Source: Anastatus disparis (Eukaryota; Arthropoda; Insecta; Hymenoptera; Eupelmidae). Taken from it: DNA of 64,000 nt. Position 1 is the stretch's first letter. Each line of letters starts with the position of its first letter. The notes under the pieces are model-generated. The model saw only the letters and a program-made list of their open reading frames with translations. It was not told where the DNA came from and did not search any database. Positions 11,311 through 22,105 of this stretch are shown here, piece by piece. The DNA lies in contig JAFFSR010000365.1 in assembly GCA_017163975.1 (NCBI GenBank), positions 1,178,001-1,242,000 of the forward strand, in the 5' to 3' direction. The position numbers and the translations under genes are program-made.

Positions 11311-12164
11311 CAAATATATAATTAATATAAATTTTATAAATAATTTTTGTCAGTACAAATTTCATTACTGGCTGACATATTGTAAATATAAACGGGGGTT
11401 GGCGAGCAGCGCGAGCAGGGGGGAACCCCCCCTAGTATATGTATATATATATATATATATATATAACCTTATATCCAGGTACGCTGCTAATAAATATTAT
11501 AATTTAACACTTTTGGATCAAAATAATATGAATATACTACAAAAAGTGCACAGAAACTTGTGGCATACAATCTTTGCAGTTACTCACTTTATTATTCATT
11601 ACATATAAATAAAGAAATTCATATGGAAATATAAGTTTGAATTTATAAACGTAACTCAATTAACGATTGTATCATCTGTCCTGTGGGCACTTACTCTATA
11701 GTAGACATATATACACACACACATACTCCCTAGTAACGTATGGGTATACACCCAGGGAGGTTGCTCTAGAAAATTGCACAACTCTGTATCACAGAGACAG
11801 AAGATATGAAATCAATGTGCTGAACAAAGATAGCATATATCGATATACTAAGTTTATCGCTTCGGAGCAACCCCCCAGTAGTACGCGTGTAAGTACATTC
11901 ACACTAGTAAACATATATAAGTGCCACGCGCAACTAGCGGTGCGCAGAACTAGCGCCGAATCGTGTGCTCTGGTCGCAGTGTACAAAGTCCGTCACTGTG
12001 TTCGCAACCTTTAGAAAGATAAGTTTTCTATTTTCTGATTCCAAGGTGACTGTATCGCTTATTGAATAAACCAAGCCTACAAATTTATTTTCTAGTGGTT
12101 CTTATTTCTACCTCGACTACCATCTCCGGGCAGAAGAATCCGAAGTTCTATTTCTTATCATGAT
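11311..12164. other. Unassigned mixed-composition sequence
   Basis: Contains a short TA microsatellite (11433-11464) next to a GC-rich patch (11394-11430), then 11640-12130 with composition unlike its surroundings. A small ORF at 11667-12014 has no recognisable product. The sequence near 12050-12150 (an AATAAA, then a pyrimidine-rich patch) would suit the end of an LTR, but I found no matching partner or target duplication. Confidence 0.35.
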
Positions 12165-12500
12165 AGAGACGAAGACAGAACGAGGTTTAAGTATCAATTG
12201 TTACTTGAATTGGGTCTATGAATTCGAGCCATAAATCCAAAATTAGGCTTGAAGTCATAGTCATGTCTTGAGTATTAAGTATCACTTAAAATTAAAGTAC
12301 TGTTACTTGAGTATCAGCTGTTACTTCAATCAAGTGTTAAATTGAGTGTTGTTTGAAGTAACAGTTGATGCTCGAGTAACGATACTTCAGTTTTAAGTCA
12401 TACTTAATACTTAAGTTACGACTATGAATTTGAGCCTTACAGTCGATGTGTGTGCTCAAACTCAAACCTCATTCTGTTTTTGTTTCTCTCACAATGAAAC
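12165..12500. repeat. Fold-back (hairpin) repeat
   Basis: The sequence pairs with itself. The inner arms are 12272-12334 and 12351-12415 (TTGAGTATTAAGTATCACTT-like against AAGTCATACTTAATACTTAA-like). The outer arms include GACAGAACGAGGTTT near 12176 and its inverted counterpart AAACCTCATTCTGT near 12463. Internally it is built from diverged GTTACTTGAGTATCA-like units. No coding capacity and no clear target duplication. Confidence 0.65.
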
Positions 12501-12722
12501 CTCATTCTATCTTTGTCTGCTTGAGTTTGAGCATCGACTATAAATTCAGGCCAGTTTTCAATGAGACCACTTAGATAAACAAAAACTATGACTCGCATTT
12601 AGAAATGTAACTTGAGTATCAGTTGTTACTTCAACCTTATTCTGTCTTTTTCTCTCTTATGATGAGAAAAAAAGACATTTAAATACGTTTATGGATTCGA
12701 ACCTATGTATATAAGATTAACC

Positions 12723-12724
<2 letters not shown>

Positions 12725-12775
<51 letters not shown>
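12725..12775. repeat. (TA)n microsatellite
   Basis: About 25 uninterrupted TA dinucleotides. Confidence 0.95.
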
Positions 12776-12780
<5 letters not shown>

Positions 12781-12949
12781 CATCGAAAAAATGAAAAACA
12801 GAAAGTAAAATATAATTCCAACCCCTCAGAATATACTGCAACCTGATCATAACGTCAAACAATTGTAGAAATCAGATTGTTCGACAATATTTGAACGTAT
12901 TATACTAAAAACCTTGATTAAACTGATACCACCATGACAAGCAGAAAAA

Positions 12950-13440
12950 ATTACACATAAAATCGTTATTCCAGCTCTCAACTTTTAGCACGAACTATAA
13001 AAAAATCGAGAAAATATCGGTTTTTCTCGATAATCAGGGTTGCAAACTACTTTTTCTTGAAAGTAATAGCACGATTATAACGAGCAAAAAACAAATACGC
13101 AAAAAAAAGTCATTCAAGCTCTTAACTTATAACATAACCTATAAAAAATATGAAAAAGTGCAAATAAGTTGATTTTTTGCAAAAAATAAGGGTCAAATGC
13201 CTTTTATCCTTAAAACTAATAGTACCGTTGTAAAGAGGGGAATAAAATACACCAAAAATCTTTGTTTGGATTCTTAGATTGTAACATAACCTATAGGAAA
13301 TACGAAAAAAGTGCAAAAATATCGGTTTTTTGAGAAAATCAGGGTGGCGCACCATTTTTTTTTTAGCTAATATAACTATCGTTAATAAGGGGTAAAAATA
13401 TATTTAAAAAATCAATTTCAAATCTGGCACCTTAATAGCG
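12950..13440. repeat. Degenerate ~120 bp tandem repeats
   Basis: Three to four diverged units. Each has a CTTAGATTGTAACATAACCTATA-like stretch, then GTGCAAAAATATCGGTTTTT, then AATCAGGGT and AATAGTACCGTTGTAA-like segments. They lie near 12970-13070, 13110-13230 and 13240-13390. No coding capacity. The following part to 14260 is AT-rich and unassigned; a segment at 13775-13830 recurs near 30540-30590. Confidence 0.6.
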
Positions 13441-14261
13441 AGGGTGTGAAAATAACGATTTAAATCTTAAATATCAATTTTAAGGTTGATATTTAGGGTT
13501 ACGTAATCTGCAAAAATTTTTGGTTAATTGCCATACAATAACCTACCCTTATATATTTTTGCAAGAGTCTTCCATGTAAAGGGACGTCAAAATAAAATAA
13601 AGTCGAAAAAACACTTATTCTGACTTTACTGCGCATGCGCAAGGGTTAGGGGGCTGAAAATTGGTGTGTGGGAGTTTTTTTTCAACCTCCATCAAATGGT
13701 ACATGAGCCATGAGGATTCTAAGAGGGGGCAATTTCACTATGGTAACCCGCCTATAGCCTTTTAGTTCAAAAATAACTTTCTATGTTGAATGCAATTTGT
13801 TGTAGAGTTGTTATAAATATGAACCGTAAGTTTGAAGAATTACCTTTGATTGTTGATATTGCTTTAAAATCTTTTAATTGATTATAGAATTTAATGTTTA
13901 TCAAGATAAAAAAAAAGATAATTTTGCAATATTATCGTGATATAATTACTTGGACCGTGTGAAATCTAATAAAGGAAGTGAAAAAACTGGTTGCCTTCTA
14001 TTGGAAAATCAAAGAAATAAGATGAATTATTCAAAATATATAGAAAAAAAAGACTTAAATAGTAGTAGTTCAAATGTAACAATATATCATTTTAGAAACG
14101 TCAGATTCATATAAAACTACGTTTTAATATTCTTTTAAATTGAACAAACAAACAATATGAGAAATATATTAATGAATATGCTGAAATATAAAAATAAAAT
14201 TTTTTTTCATAATAGTTTTTTTACGGGAAACCTAACTTGTGTATCCAAGTAGACAAGAAAA

Positions 14262-14640
14262 TAGAGCCGGGTTGTGGCACAGTCGGTAAGAGCATTGGAT
14301 TCGTATTCTCGGGGGACCGTGGATCGAATCCCGCTCGCGGCTGTTTTTCAAGCAAGCACCTCTGTTACATGTGCTTTGTTCTTATGAACACACTTTCGAG
14401 CTCCATCGTTAAAGGACGAAAAGTAACTCAGTTGCTTAAGGCAGCTGGCTTGCGTCCTAGCGGATCGGGGTTTGACTCCCTGGGAAAATTGGGAAAAACA
14501 ATTTTCGTAGTTTTCTGTGGGGAAGAGAACCCGAAGAACGCAAAAAAAATACAAAATAGAGAGTTCCTCGGAACAAAAAAAAAAATTGATGATGGCCTAT
14601 GACGAAAAGTCCAAAGGCCAATGAAAGATAAAAGAAAGAC
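14262..14640 (+). mobile_element. Dimeric tRNA-derived SINE
   Basis: Two tRNA-like heads lie in tandem. The first (14265-14343) has an A-box-like TGGCACAGTCGGTAAGAGC and a B-box-like GGATCGAATCC. The second (about 14410-14485) has AACTCAGTTGCTTAAGGC and GGTTTGACTCC. A non-tRNA body follows with an A-run at 14575-14586. Neither head folds into a full cloverleaf with a clean anticodon stem, so these are SINE promoters for RNA polymerase III rather than working tRNA genes. An ORF of 121 codons across this stretch is incidental. I could not fix the ends or a target duplication. Confidence 0.65.
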
Positions 14641-14879
14641 AAGAAAATTCGACAGATTCTTCATCGGAATTTTTGATGTTTAGAATTAATTAAAGTAAAA
14701 TTTTAATTATTTCGTTTTGTAACGGTTATTTTGTCCGTTACAAAAAAAGGAATTAGCTTTCAATTATATGTGGATTTTAGCTAAGTCTTTAAATTTAATT
14801 TTATGCGAAGTCGCTGAAACTATAAGAAATTTACTAAATATTGTTTAGTGAACTTCGATTGTGCTAGCTAATCAATCCT

Positions 14880-16020
14880 ATTGATAAACGACAAAATCCT
14901 ATGTGATATACTTGTCGCTTGCTGCACACACTGCTCCTCTCTCTCTCTCTCTATTACCTGATCGAGAGATGCGTTGCCGGTAGCGCAGTTTTCCTTCGTG
15001 AGGCAGGTTCCAAAATACGTTATATTAAATTATATGATATTACGTAACTAATCAATTTATGACTGCTCACAAGGACCGCCGAGGCGTCGGGGTAAGCAAT
15101 GGGAAATATATTTTATGTTATATACAGTCAGGCAATATAAATTAATATGAAGCACGATTTAATAGAAAACAAGATTAATTTATTATAAGAAAAATATAAA
15201 TACAAAGATAAAATATGAATTAAACGAAAATGAAATAATATAATATGTGAAGTTAATGTATGCGTCTCATGAGAGAGTGAGCAAAAGGAGGGCGCGTCGC
15301 GAACTAAATAGTACTCGCTTATGACGCTGATCGGTTATATAATCGATGATACCAATATACCTGAACAAGTATCTCTCGAGGAAGAGACACTTGGATATCG
15401 CACAGTATATTTATACTTACAGTAACACGCTGGCCAGCTTACACTAATTACCTACGTGCACGTAGACGCCGCTCGCCCGTTATCGAAGCTTCTCCCCTGT
15501 ACGTAACCAATACGTAGATGCTCTAGACTAGGTCGGTGGAATACGTCTCTTCCCGATCGTTGAATTCCGCTGAGCTCTGCCAACGTGGTTGCCTGGACGT
15601 AGATCGGTGGAATCCTATACACGCCGATCAACGTATTTGCTGGCACTTAATGGCTGACCGCTAAGACGCGTGAAAAGCGGTCAAGCAAAACTCTACAGAA
15701 AAAATTTCTAAGAGTTGCAACTTGCCAATATAATATAATACGCTTGTCGGTATAAACTCACGACTTTTACTTAAGACAATGTTTCGCGTTATCAATTGCG
15801 AAGTTAGTCTAACGTATTATCCGACCACGTGGCGAAATTCGCTAATAAGCACAGCGCGGCTTAGGTTTCGTGCTAACGCAACGGTAGCCGGAAACTCTCT
15901 GAAGCGCCTTGCGGCCGGCGAGCTTCTCTCTCGCGTGCCGGTCGTCAAGATACGCACTTCTTTACTCGTCTTAGACGAGATATATGACCGAGCGTCTAAC
16001 CTATTTTAATACCTAAGCGC
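14880..16020. other. Unassigned GC-enriched stretch
   Basis: Composition is clearly less AT-rich than the flanks. It includes a short (CT)n run (14938-14960) and a GACCGCT/AGCGGTC stem around 15655-15685. Small ORFs on both strands (15452-15646 minus, 15779-16009 plus) show no recognisable domain. It could be part of an LTR or a DNA element. No repeat partner was found in the window. Confidence 0.35.
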
Positions 16021-16297
16021 GCAAGATTTAAACATGGTAGAATACCGTTATAGTTTATATTTACTTAAAAAAAAAACACTTCCTTTGAAATTTAATTGTA
16101 GATTTAAAACATATAAAAGTAATGCTCTAATTTGCATTAATGGTATATAAGGAAAAATCATTCTTTCTTAGCGAGGCTATAATTCTTTAATACTTTCTAA
16201 ATAAATTATGTTATTTCGAGTAATATTAATATTGTAATAACTCAATTTAAAATTCTGTAAAATATTGTTAGATATTTCAATTATATAAAAATAACAG

Positions 16298-16630
16298 ATT
16301 TCCACACCACCCGAAGAGGTACTGTTATTTAAACCTTACATTAAATAATTTATAATAAAATTTAAATAATAAATAATGTATGGTATTTTAAGGCGCGCTG
16401 GTCTTTTTTTATTTTATTTTAAAATAATTATATGGAATGAACTTGATTATTAAAAGTAATTTAAAAAAATGTCAAAATTAATTAAAATTATTTAATTATT
16501 TTTATATAATTAATTAAAATAAAATCGTGGTTACCATCGCCTGTAGCCCTACTCAACCACGAGAGTCAATATTCCTTGCTTCTTAAACCATTGATTCTAC
16601 CTACAATCCATCCTCAACCGTTTTGTGAAT
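16298..16630 (-). repeat. Inverted block R (pairs with 10976-11310)
   Basis: Reverse-strand counterpart of block L. The same conserved segments occur in the same order, from CCACACCACCCGAAGAGG at the inner edge to TACAATCCATCCTC at the outer edge. The two hairpins are kept, with stems changed in pairs: AGAATCAAT/ATTGACTCT and CGTGGTT/AACCACG. The divergence between blocks is considerable, so the pair is old. Confidence 0.7.
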
Positions 16631-16746
16631 ACATCTTTAATGTATTTTTTCTCTTTAACTTAATTCTTTTTATATTATTTACATATTCATTATTATTATA
16701 TATTGTATTAAATCTTTAATTTATCATTCTATATTTGTTAAGTATA

Positions 16747-17717
16747 CAGTACCGGGCAACAATTCTGAGCAGGTTATCAAATTTTTGCTCCGACTTTGAA
16801 AAAGCGTATCTTCTTCAATTTTCATCCTAGAAAAAATTTAAAAAAAGCATTTTAAAGTATTCGTTAAATGCTTTCTTTTTAGCTAACTTACCTTTTTTAA
16901 CGATATTAAAAAAAAAATAATCGCTTTAGCAATTTTGGAATTTTTTTCATTTTTGCATTTTTCTTCAATCAGCTGTAGTTTTTTAAATAATTGAACTAGA
17001 AAAAATTTGAAAAAAGATTTGGAAAGGGCTCTAAAAATGCTATTTGCAGTTATTCTTACAAAAATTTTTTAATTATTTTTTGTCAAGTTTTAAGCATATA
17101 AAGTCATCGATCTAATACTTTTGCAGTTATAAAAAACACTTGAATAGCAAGTAGAAAATAATCGCTGGTGCAAAACTTTTGATTTCTATGATACAATTTT
17201 TGCAAAATAAATATTTTTGTCGTTTCATACTTTATTATGTTTTATTATTAATAATGAATAGTTCTAATTTCCTACTAAAATTAAATCACTACTTTACCAG
17301 CGATTATTTTCTACTTGCTATTCAAGTGTTTTTTACAACTGCAAAAGTATTAGATCGATAACTTTATATGCTTAAACTTGACAAAAAATAATTAAAAATT
17401 TTTTGTTAAAATAGCTACAAATAGCATTTTAGAGCCCTTTCCAAATCTTTTTTCAAATTTTTTCTAGTTCAATTATTTAAAAAACTACAGCTGATTGAAG
17501 AAAAATGCAAAAATGAAAGAAATTTCAAAATTGCTAAAGCGATTATTTTTTTTTTAAATATCGTTAAAAAAGGTAAGATAGCTAAAAAGAAAGCATTTAA
17601 CGAATACTTTAAAATGCTTTTTTTAAATTTTTTCTAGGATGAAAATTGAAGAAGATACGCTTTTTCAAAGTCGGAGCAAAAATTTGATAACCTGCTCAGA
17701 ATTATTGCCCGGTACTG
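16747..17717. mobile_element. Long fold-back MITE with TA target duplication
   Basis: A 971 bp near-perfect inverted repeat. The arms are 16747-17173 and about 17297-17717, separated by a spacer of roughly 120 bases. The ends are CAGTACCGGGCAA and GCCCGGTACTG, flanked by TA (16745-16746 and 17718-17719). TA duplications and short defined ends are typical of Tc1/mariner-superfamily derivatives. There is no transposase; the 60-codon ORF at 17179 is incidental. Arms this similar suggest a fairly recent origin or ongoing gene conversion. Confidence 0.85.
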
Positions 17718-17775
17718 TATTTTGAAATATTTTATCATTTTATTGACATCGTAAATATTTATTTCTGATTAGATT

Positions 17776-18190
17776 TTAAATATTTTCGTTTACTTTATAA
17801 TTTTTTTGTGAACATAAACTATCGTTACTAATATGATCTAATTTATTTTCATTTAATTGGTATTCATCTTTTTTACGTAAATTTTTATTTCTAATAATAT
17901 TTTTTATTTTCTCTTTTAATTTATAATTTATTTTATTACGTAAATTTTCATTTATAATAATATTTTTTTTCATTATTAAATTTATAATAAAATTTGGAAA
18001 GTAATTTTTTATTTAAATTTAAATTTTTAATATTTTTGTTTAATTTATAATTATCATTTAAACGTAAATTTTTATTCCTTAAAATATTCTTATATTTCAC
18101 GTTTAACTTATAATTATTATTATCACGTAAATTTTTATTACTTATTAAATTTTTATAATTTTCATTTAATTTAAAATTTTTTGGAGATAT
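17776..18190 (-). repeat. AT-rich degenerate repeats, coding-like on the minus strand
   Basis: Repeated segments with CGTAAATTTTTATT and TTTAATTTATAATT cores occur about five times. Read on the minus strand they give Lys/Asn-rich units such as NKNLRKKDEYQLNENK, of which 17776-17973 is an open stretch of 65 codons. This could be the remnant of a low-complexity repetitive protein or simply AT-rich satellite-like DNA. The plus-strand Gypsy element inserted just beyond it. Confidence 0.4.
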
Positions 18191-18372
18191 TTATTAAATG
18201 TTATTTTCAATATTTTTTTGATTTCCTTTTTTTCTATATTCTTTTGATTTTCTTATAATTTTTATTTTTAATTTTTTCATTAATTCTATAATCTTATTGT
18301 TATCTTAACTTTTTACATCTGAATAAATTATTTTTATTTTCATTCACTCTATATTGATGATTTAAACGATCT

Positions 18373-19214
18373 TTTGAGCACCCAAGTATGTACGGCCCTG
18401 AAACCGTGCAATACTAGAACATGCACGCGCAAATACCCAAAAAGACCAAAGTGGTTGAACATGCAAGCGCGCGTATGTACGTATACGCGCTTGCATGTGT
18501 AAGTACCACTGAGAGTACACGACGGTTCTCCCTCTCTTCTACTAAGTTAAAAGAGAGGGAGAAAGACTGAAGAGAGCTGATGCAAGCAGTGCGATGAGCT
18601 CGTGACTCTTGTGACTCTCGGATCAGCTCTTTCAGTAGACACATCATACCTTGCTAGGAGCAATAAAAGGCGCTTGGCCATTGCATTGCTCATAGCAAGG
18701 CAGATATAATACGCATGTTAGCGTGATTTGTAATAACTCTGTAAATTTAGACTACTAAATAAAGAGCTTATCCTATTAAACATACCTTATCCTATTAATC
18801 CTGTGTTGAGCCCCGAATGTTAAGACACCTGGTTCTTAACAATAACGGGCTCTTCACCTAATCTTCAAAAAATACTAACTCTTATAAAATAACAAGTCTG
18901 CTATAGCTAAGCAAGGCGCGTTAGCTATAAACGACTTTTATTAAAAAATAGCTAACAAAAGACACACAAAAGAGTCTGCATAAGCTAGGCAAGGCGCGCT
19001 AGCTTATTAACGACTTTATTTCATGTATGCTATTTATCGGTGGACATCTATAGAAGATACCTCAACAACGTGGGCGCTAAAGCATTTGCAATAGCTAGGC
19101 AAGGCGCGCTAGCTATTAACAATTTGTCCACGTTGCGGCTACCATAAAATAGTTAGGGTTTTTAATCAATATTTCAGTGTGATTTCGGAATTCGATAGAC
19201 AAGGGAACGTTACA
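18373..19214 (+). repeat. 5' LTR of the plus-strand Gypsy element
   Basis: Matches 28507-29347 along its whole length. It ends ...AACGTTACA directly before the primer binding site. Inside are a large imperfect hairpin (CCTTGCTA...TAGCAAGG, about 18650-18705) that includes an AATAAA-type signal, and three small hairpins with a common loop GCAAGGCGCG at 18903-18928, 18980-19007 and 19090-19117. It should contain the promoter and the RNA start, but I cannot place them exactly. Confidence 0.92.
18894..19117 (+). promoter_or_regulatory. Triple covarying hairpin motif in the LTR
   Basis: Three hairpins share the ten-base loop GCAAGGCGCG, but each has its own perfectly paired stem: ATAGCTAA/TTAGCTAT, ATAAGCTAG/CTAGCTTAT and AATAGCTAG/CTAGCTATT. 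The first two also have an outer pairing (AAGTC/GACTT and AGTC/GACT). The 3' LTR keeps all three (29037-29062, 29114-29141, 29224-29251). Paired changes in the stems argue for a function of the folded RNA, perhaps in the leader. The function itself is unknown. Confidence 0.7.
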
Positions 19215-19215
19215 T

Positions 19216-19224
19216 TGGCGCCCA
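19216..19224 (+). promoter_or_regulatory. Primer binding site, tRNA-Lys type
   Basis: TGGCGCCCA one base after the LTR end. This is the sequence complementary to the 3' end of tRNA-Lys found in many retroelements; only the first nine bases match well. Confidence 0.75.
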
Positions 19225-19973
19225 CTGGTTGTCAACCATGGTTGAGAAAACCCACGCGTGATTAAAGTCGCGTAATAGTAGCAGTAAAATTTTAAATTTA
19301 AGAGCGTAACAAAAATCCGTCTTATGATTCCTAATTTTCCAAATAGTCTGTTCCAAGGAACAGACTATAACAGAATAGAATATTTGGAAAATAGAATCCA
19401 AGACTTAATAAACACAAGTAATCAAAGAAACAATCTAATGGTTGAATGGTCAAAATCGATAGACAAAAGGTTAGAAAAAGTAGAGAATGAGATAATAAAT
19501 ATAAAAAAAAAATACGAATAAACAATACCGAGAAATAAAAGGCGAAATATTGCAATTAAAAACAAATATCTTAATAATAACAAAAAAAATGGAAAATTTA
19601 AAAATACAATAGAAAAATAAAAAAAAAAAAAAAAGTTAAAAAACACAAAAAAATCTATAAAAAAATAAAAAAAATTCTAGAAAAAAAAATATATAAAACT
19701 CAATAAGAATAAAAAAAAAAGCGTGAAAACGCAAGAAAAATAGTATATAAAATACCATTAGTATAAAATATAATAAAATAATTATGTAAAAGAATTCCCT
19801 TTGTTCTGAATAAGAGCAAATAAAAGATTGACCAAAAATTTTACTTGATGTAAAATTCTTAAATAAAGTATTCATCAATGATAATGACAAAAAGACTTGA
19901 AGGTCGTACGGTAAAACAAGAAGATTGTGTGTTACAATGTACACATTAAATTTTTTCTTAAAATTTGTAGAGT

Positions 19974-20159
19974 TCAGTGGAGTAGTGGCTAAGGTGCGTG
20001 ACTCGTATTCCCGTTGGCGCGGGATCGAATCCCCCGTCTGGTCGCTTTTTCGCTGTCTCTGCCGTGGGCTGACATCACGTTAAATAATACGTCAAATTGT
20101 GTTGTATTAAAAATTAATTTCTATGTGTTAAAAAAGGGCAGTAATGCCCGTAGATATAA

Positions 20160-20187
<28 letters not shown>
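19974..20187 (+). mobile_element. tRNA-derived SINE in the Gypsy leader
   Basis: The head has an A-box-like GTAGTGGCTAAGGTG (19984-19998) and a B-box GGGATCGAATCCCCCG (about 20021-20036) forming a T-arm-like hairpin. A non-tRNA body follows, then a long A-run (about 20161-20187). Head, body and A tail are the standard layout of a SINE. The host sequence is the untranslated leader between the primer binding site and gag. No clear target duplication could be seen in the A/T-rich flanks. Confidence 0.75.
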
Positions 20188-20191
<4 letters not shown>

Positions 20192-20674
20192 TTGTTATAA
20201 CCGCGCAAACTTAAGTCTGAAACGCGAATATTTTTAAAGAATGTCAAATAGCAAAGTCAAAAGGTCGATAGCTAAGAAATAGACAGAAGGGATTCGTAGG
20301 CATAGGTTCTCAACGCGAAGGAGAACAGTTATCGTAATAGATAGCATGCGCTCTTTAATAAAATAAATTGAATAAATATATTGAAAAATTAAAAGAGCCA
20401 TAATAAAAAATAAACCAAAATAAGTTAATAAAATTAATTAATGAATGAGAATATCATAATGATTAAAAATTGTGAACGAAATTAAAAATTAAAATATTTT
20501 GTTTTAAACAATTTAAATAATTCATACTAATATAAAATAAAGGAAAAATTTATTAATGACTATTGTTAAGTAGAAATTATAAGAAATTAGAAATATTTTA
20601 CAGTTTAATTCCGTAGATAAATAATAATAAATTATAATTGCGAAAAATAAATTAGAATTAAAAAAAAAATCAAG

Positions 20675-21036
20675 ATGGCGAAAAGAAGATCAGAGATACT
20701 GATGCAAGAATTAGATAATCTTGATAAGACCATAGAAGAAGAGTTAACACAAAACAAAATGAATGGATGAAAGCTGTGTCATATGAGCTGACATTGTTGT
20801 TTAATAAACAACAAGAGTTGGATGACAAAATTAATACAGCTAGTCCAGACAAATCTATAGTCTTTAATTTAGAAAAAACCGCAGATGCGGGAACAATAAA
20901 TTTTAAAGAGCAAATAAATGAATTATCAAACAAGATAAAAAACTTGTTAGAAGATAATATTGTGATTAAAAATCTCTTAAACAAGTATAAAAAAGAAAAT
21001 GAAGATTTAGTTACTAAAAACGAATCTTTAAATTAA
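20675..21036 (+). pseudogene. Gag N-terminal coiled-coil region, broken
   Basis: Starts at ATG 20675 (MAKRRSEILMQELDNL), hits a stop at 20768-20770 and continues in another frame (20767-21036). The region is rich in Glu, Lys, Leu and Asn with heptad-like spacing (for example INELSNKIKNLLEDN), so it is probably a coiled coil. A stop at 21034-21036 and a shift in the following A-run separate it from the capsid part. It is the likely start of the Gag polyprotein, ahead of the capsid-like domain at 21078. Confidence 0.6.
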
Positions 21037-21077
21037 GAACTAATCAAATTAAAAAAAAAACAATAAATGAAGATGAA

Positions 21078-21920
21078 GTGATTAAAATGGTTCAAGACAA
21101 CCTAACGCGAAAAATAGATGATACTGCTCAAGAGCAAGACGATAAAATCAATGAATTAAAAGAAAAACTAAAAAACAATGGGATTCGAACGCAAGGTTTT
21201 GAACCTTATAATAACAAAATAAAAATTCCTTTGTCAAAGTATGAAGGTACGAAGGTTGAAAGGCCCATAAAATTCTTAAATGAATTCGAAAAATATATTG
21301 CATTAAAAAAATTAGAAGAGGAAGATACTCTTGAACTTGTGCATACTATTCTGCAAAAAGACGCAAATGAGTGGTGGTACATCTATCAAGATGATGTACT
21401 GACCTATGAAGGTTTTAAAAATTTATTCCTTGATAGATATTGGAATGAAGATGTCCAAAGAACAACTCGAAGAAAAGTTGAGTTTGGACATTATTATGAG
21501 AATGGCAAATTAAGTCGTATGGCTTATGCTACGCAAGTATATGGTTTCGCCAAAGAGCTAAATCTTCAATATTCTGAAGAAGAATCAGCTGAAAGAATTA
21601 GCAAACATTTCAGCAGAAATGTTAGGCAAGCCATGCGATTCTCGCAAAAGAAAGATAAAAATACTTCATTTAAAATTTTGTCAGACTTTGACAATGACGA
21701 TAGACTGCAGGAAAAAAGAGCAGTAAATAAAAATAATAGTCAACAAAAAACATTCAATAAAAACGAGAACACTAATAAAATGTATTATAATCATAATAAT
21801 AACGCAACAAATCAAAATAGCTATAAACAAGAATATAAAAAACCTCAACAGGATCCTAGTATAAATGTTACTAAAATCGAGGAAAATAAAAATAAACAAA
21901 AAAATCAACAACACGAATGA
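21078..21920 (+). pseudogene. Gag capsid-like domain (retrotransposon gag family)
   Basis: Contains the conserved capsid-region pattern of Ty3/Gypsy Gag: RPIKFLNEFEKYIAL, DANEWWYIYQDDVLTYEGF, FLDRYWNEDVQ, and a C-terminal helical part ending HFSRNVRQAM. An Asn/Gln-rich tail follows. I see no CCHC zinc knuckle in the tail, which is unusual for a Gypsy Gag. The join to pol (21921-22105) is frameshifted: Lys-rich protein-like sequence is visible in changing frames. Confidence 0.8.
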
Positions 21921-22105
21921 TTAAAATCATCTGTAAATAAAAAACAATTGCAAAAAAGTGGTAAGAAATTAGATGTCTTAAATATAGACATAAGCGACGA
22001 AAATAATGACAAAAATCAGGAAAACTAAATAAAGTTGCACCTGAGGTCAAAAATACAAGGGGTAAGGTTGCAACTAATAAAAAATCCCCAAAAATAATAT
22101 CTTCT

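Noticed and set aside
14265..14343. Genuine tRNA gene
   Set aside because: The A- and B-box are good, but acceptor and anticodon stems do not pair properly and a second tRNA-like head follows directly, as in SINEs.
17179..17361. 60-codon ORF in the fold-back element as a transposase remnant
   Set aside because: It spans spacer and arm, is AT-driven and shows no DDE-type motif.
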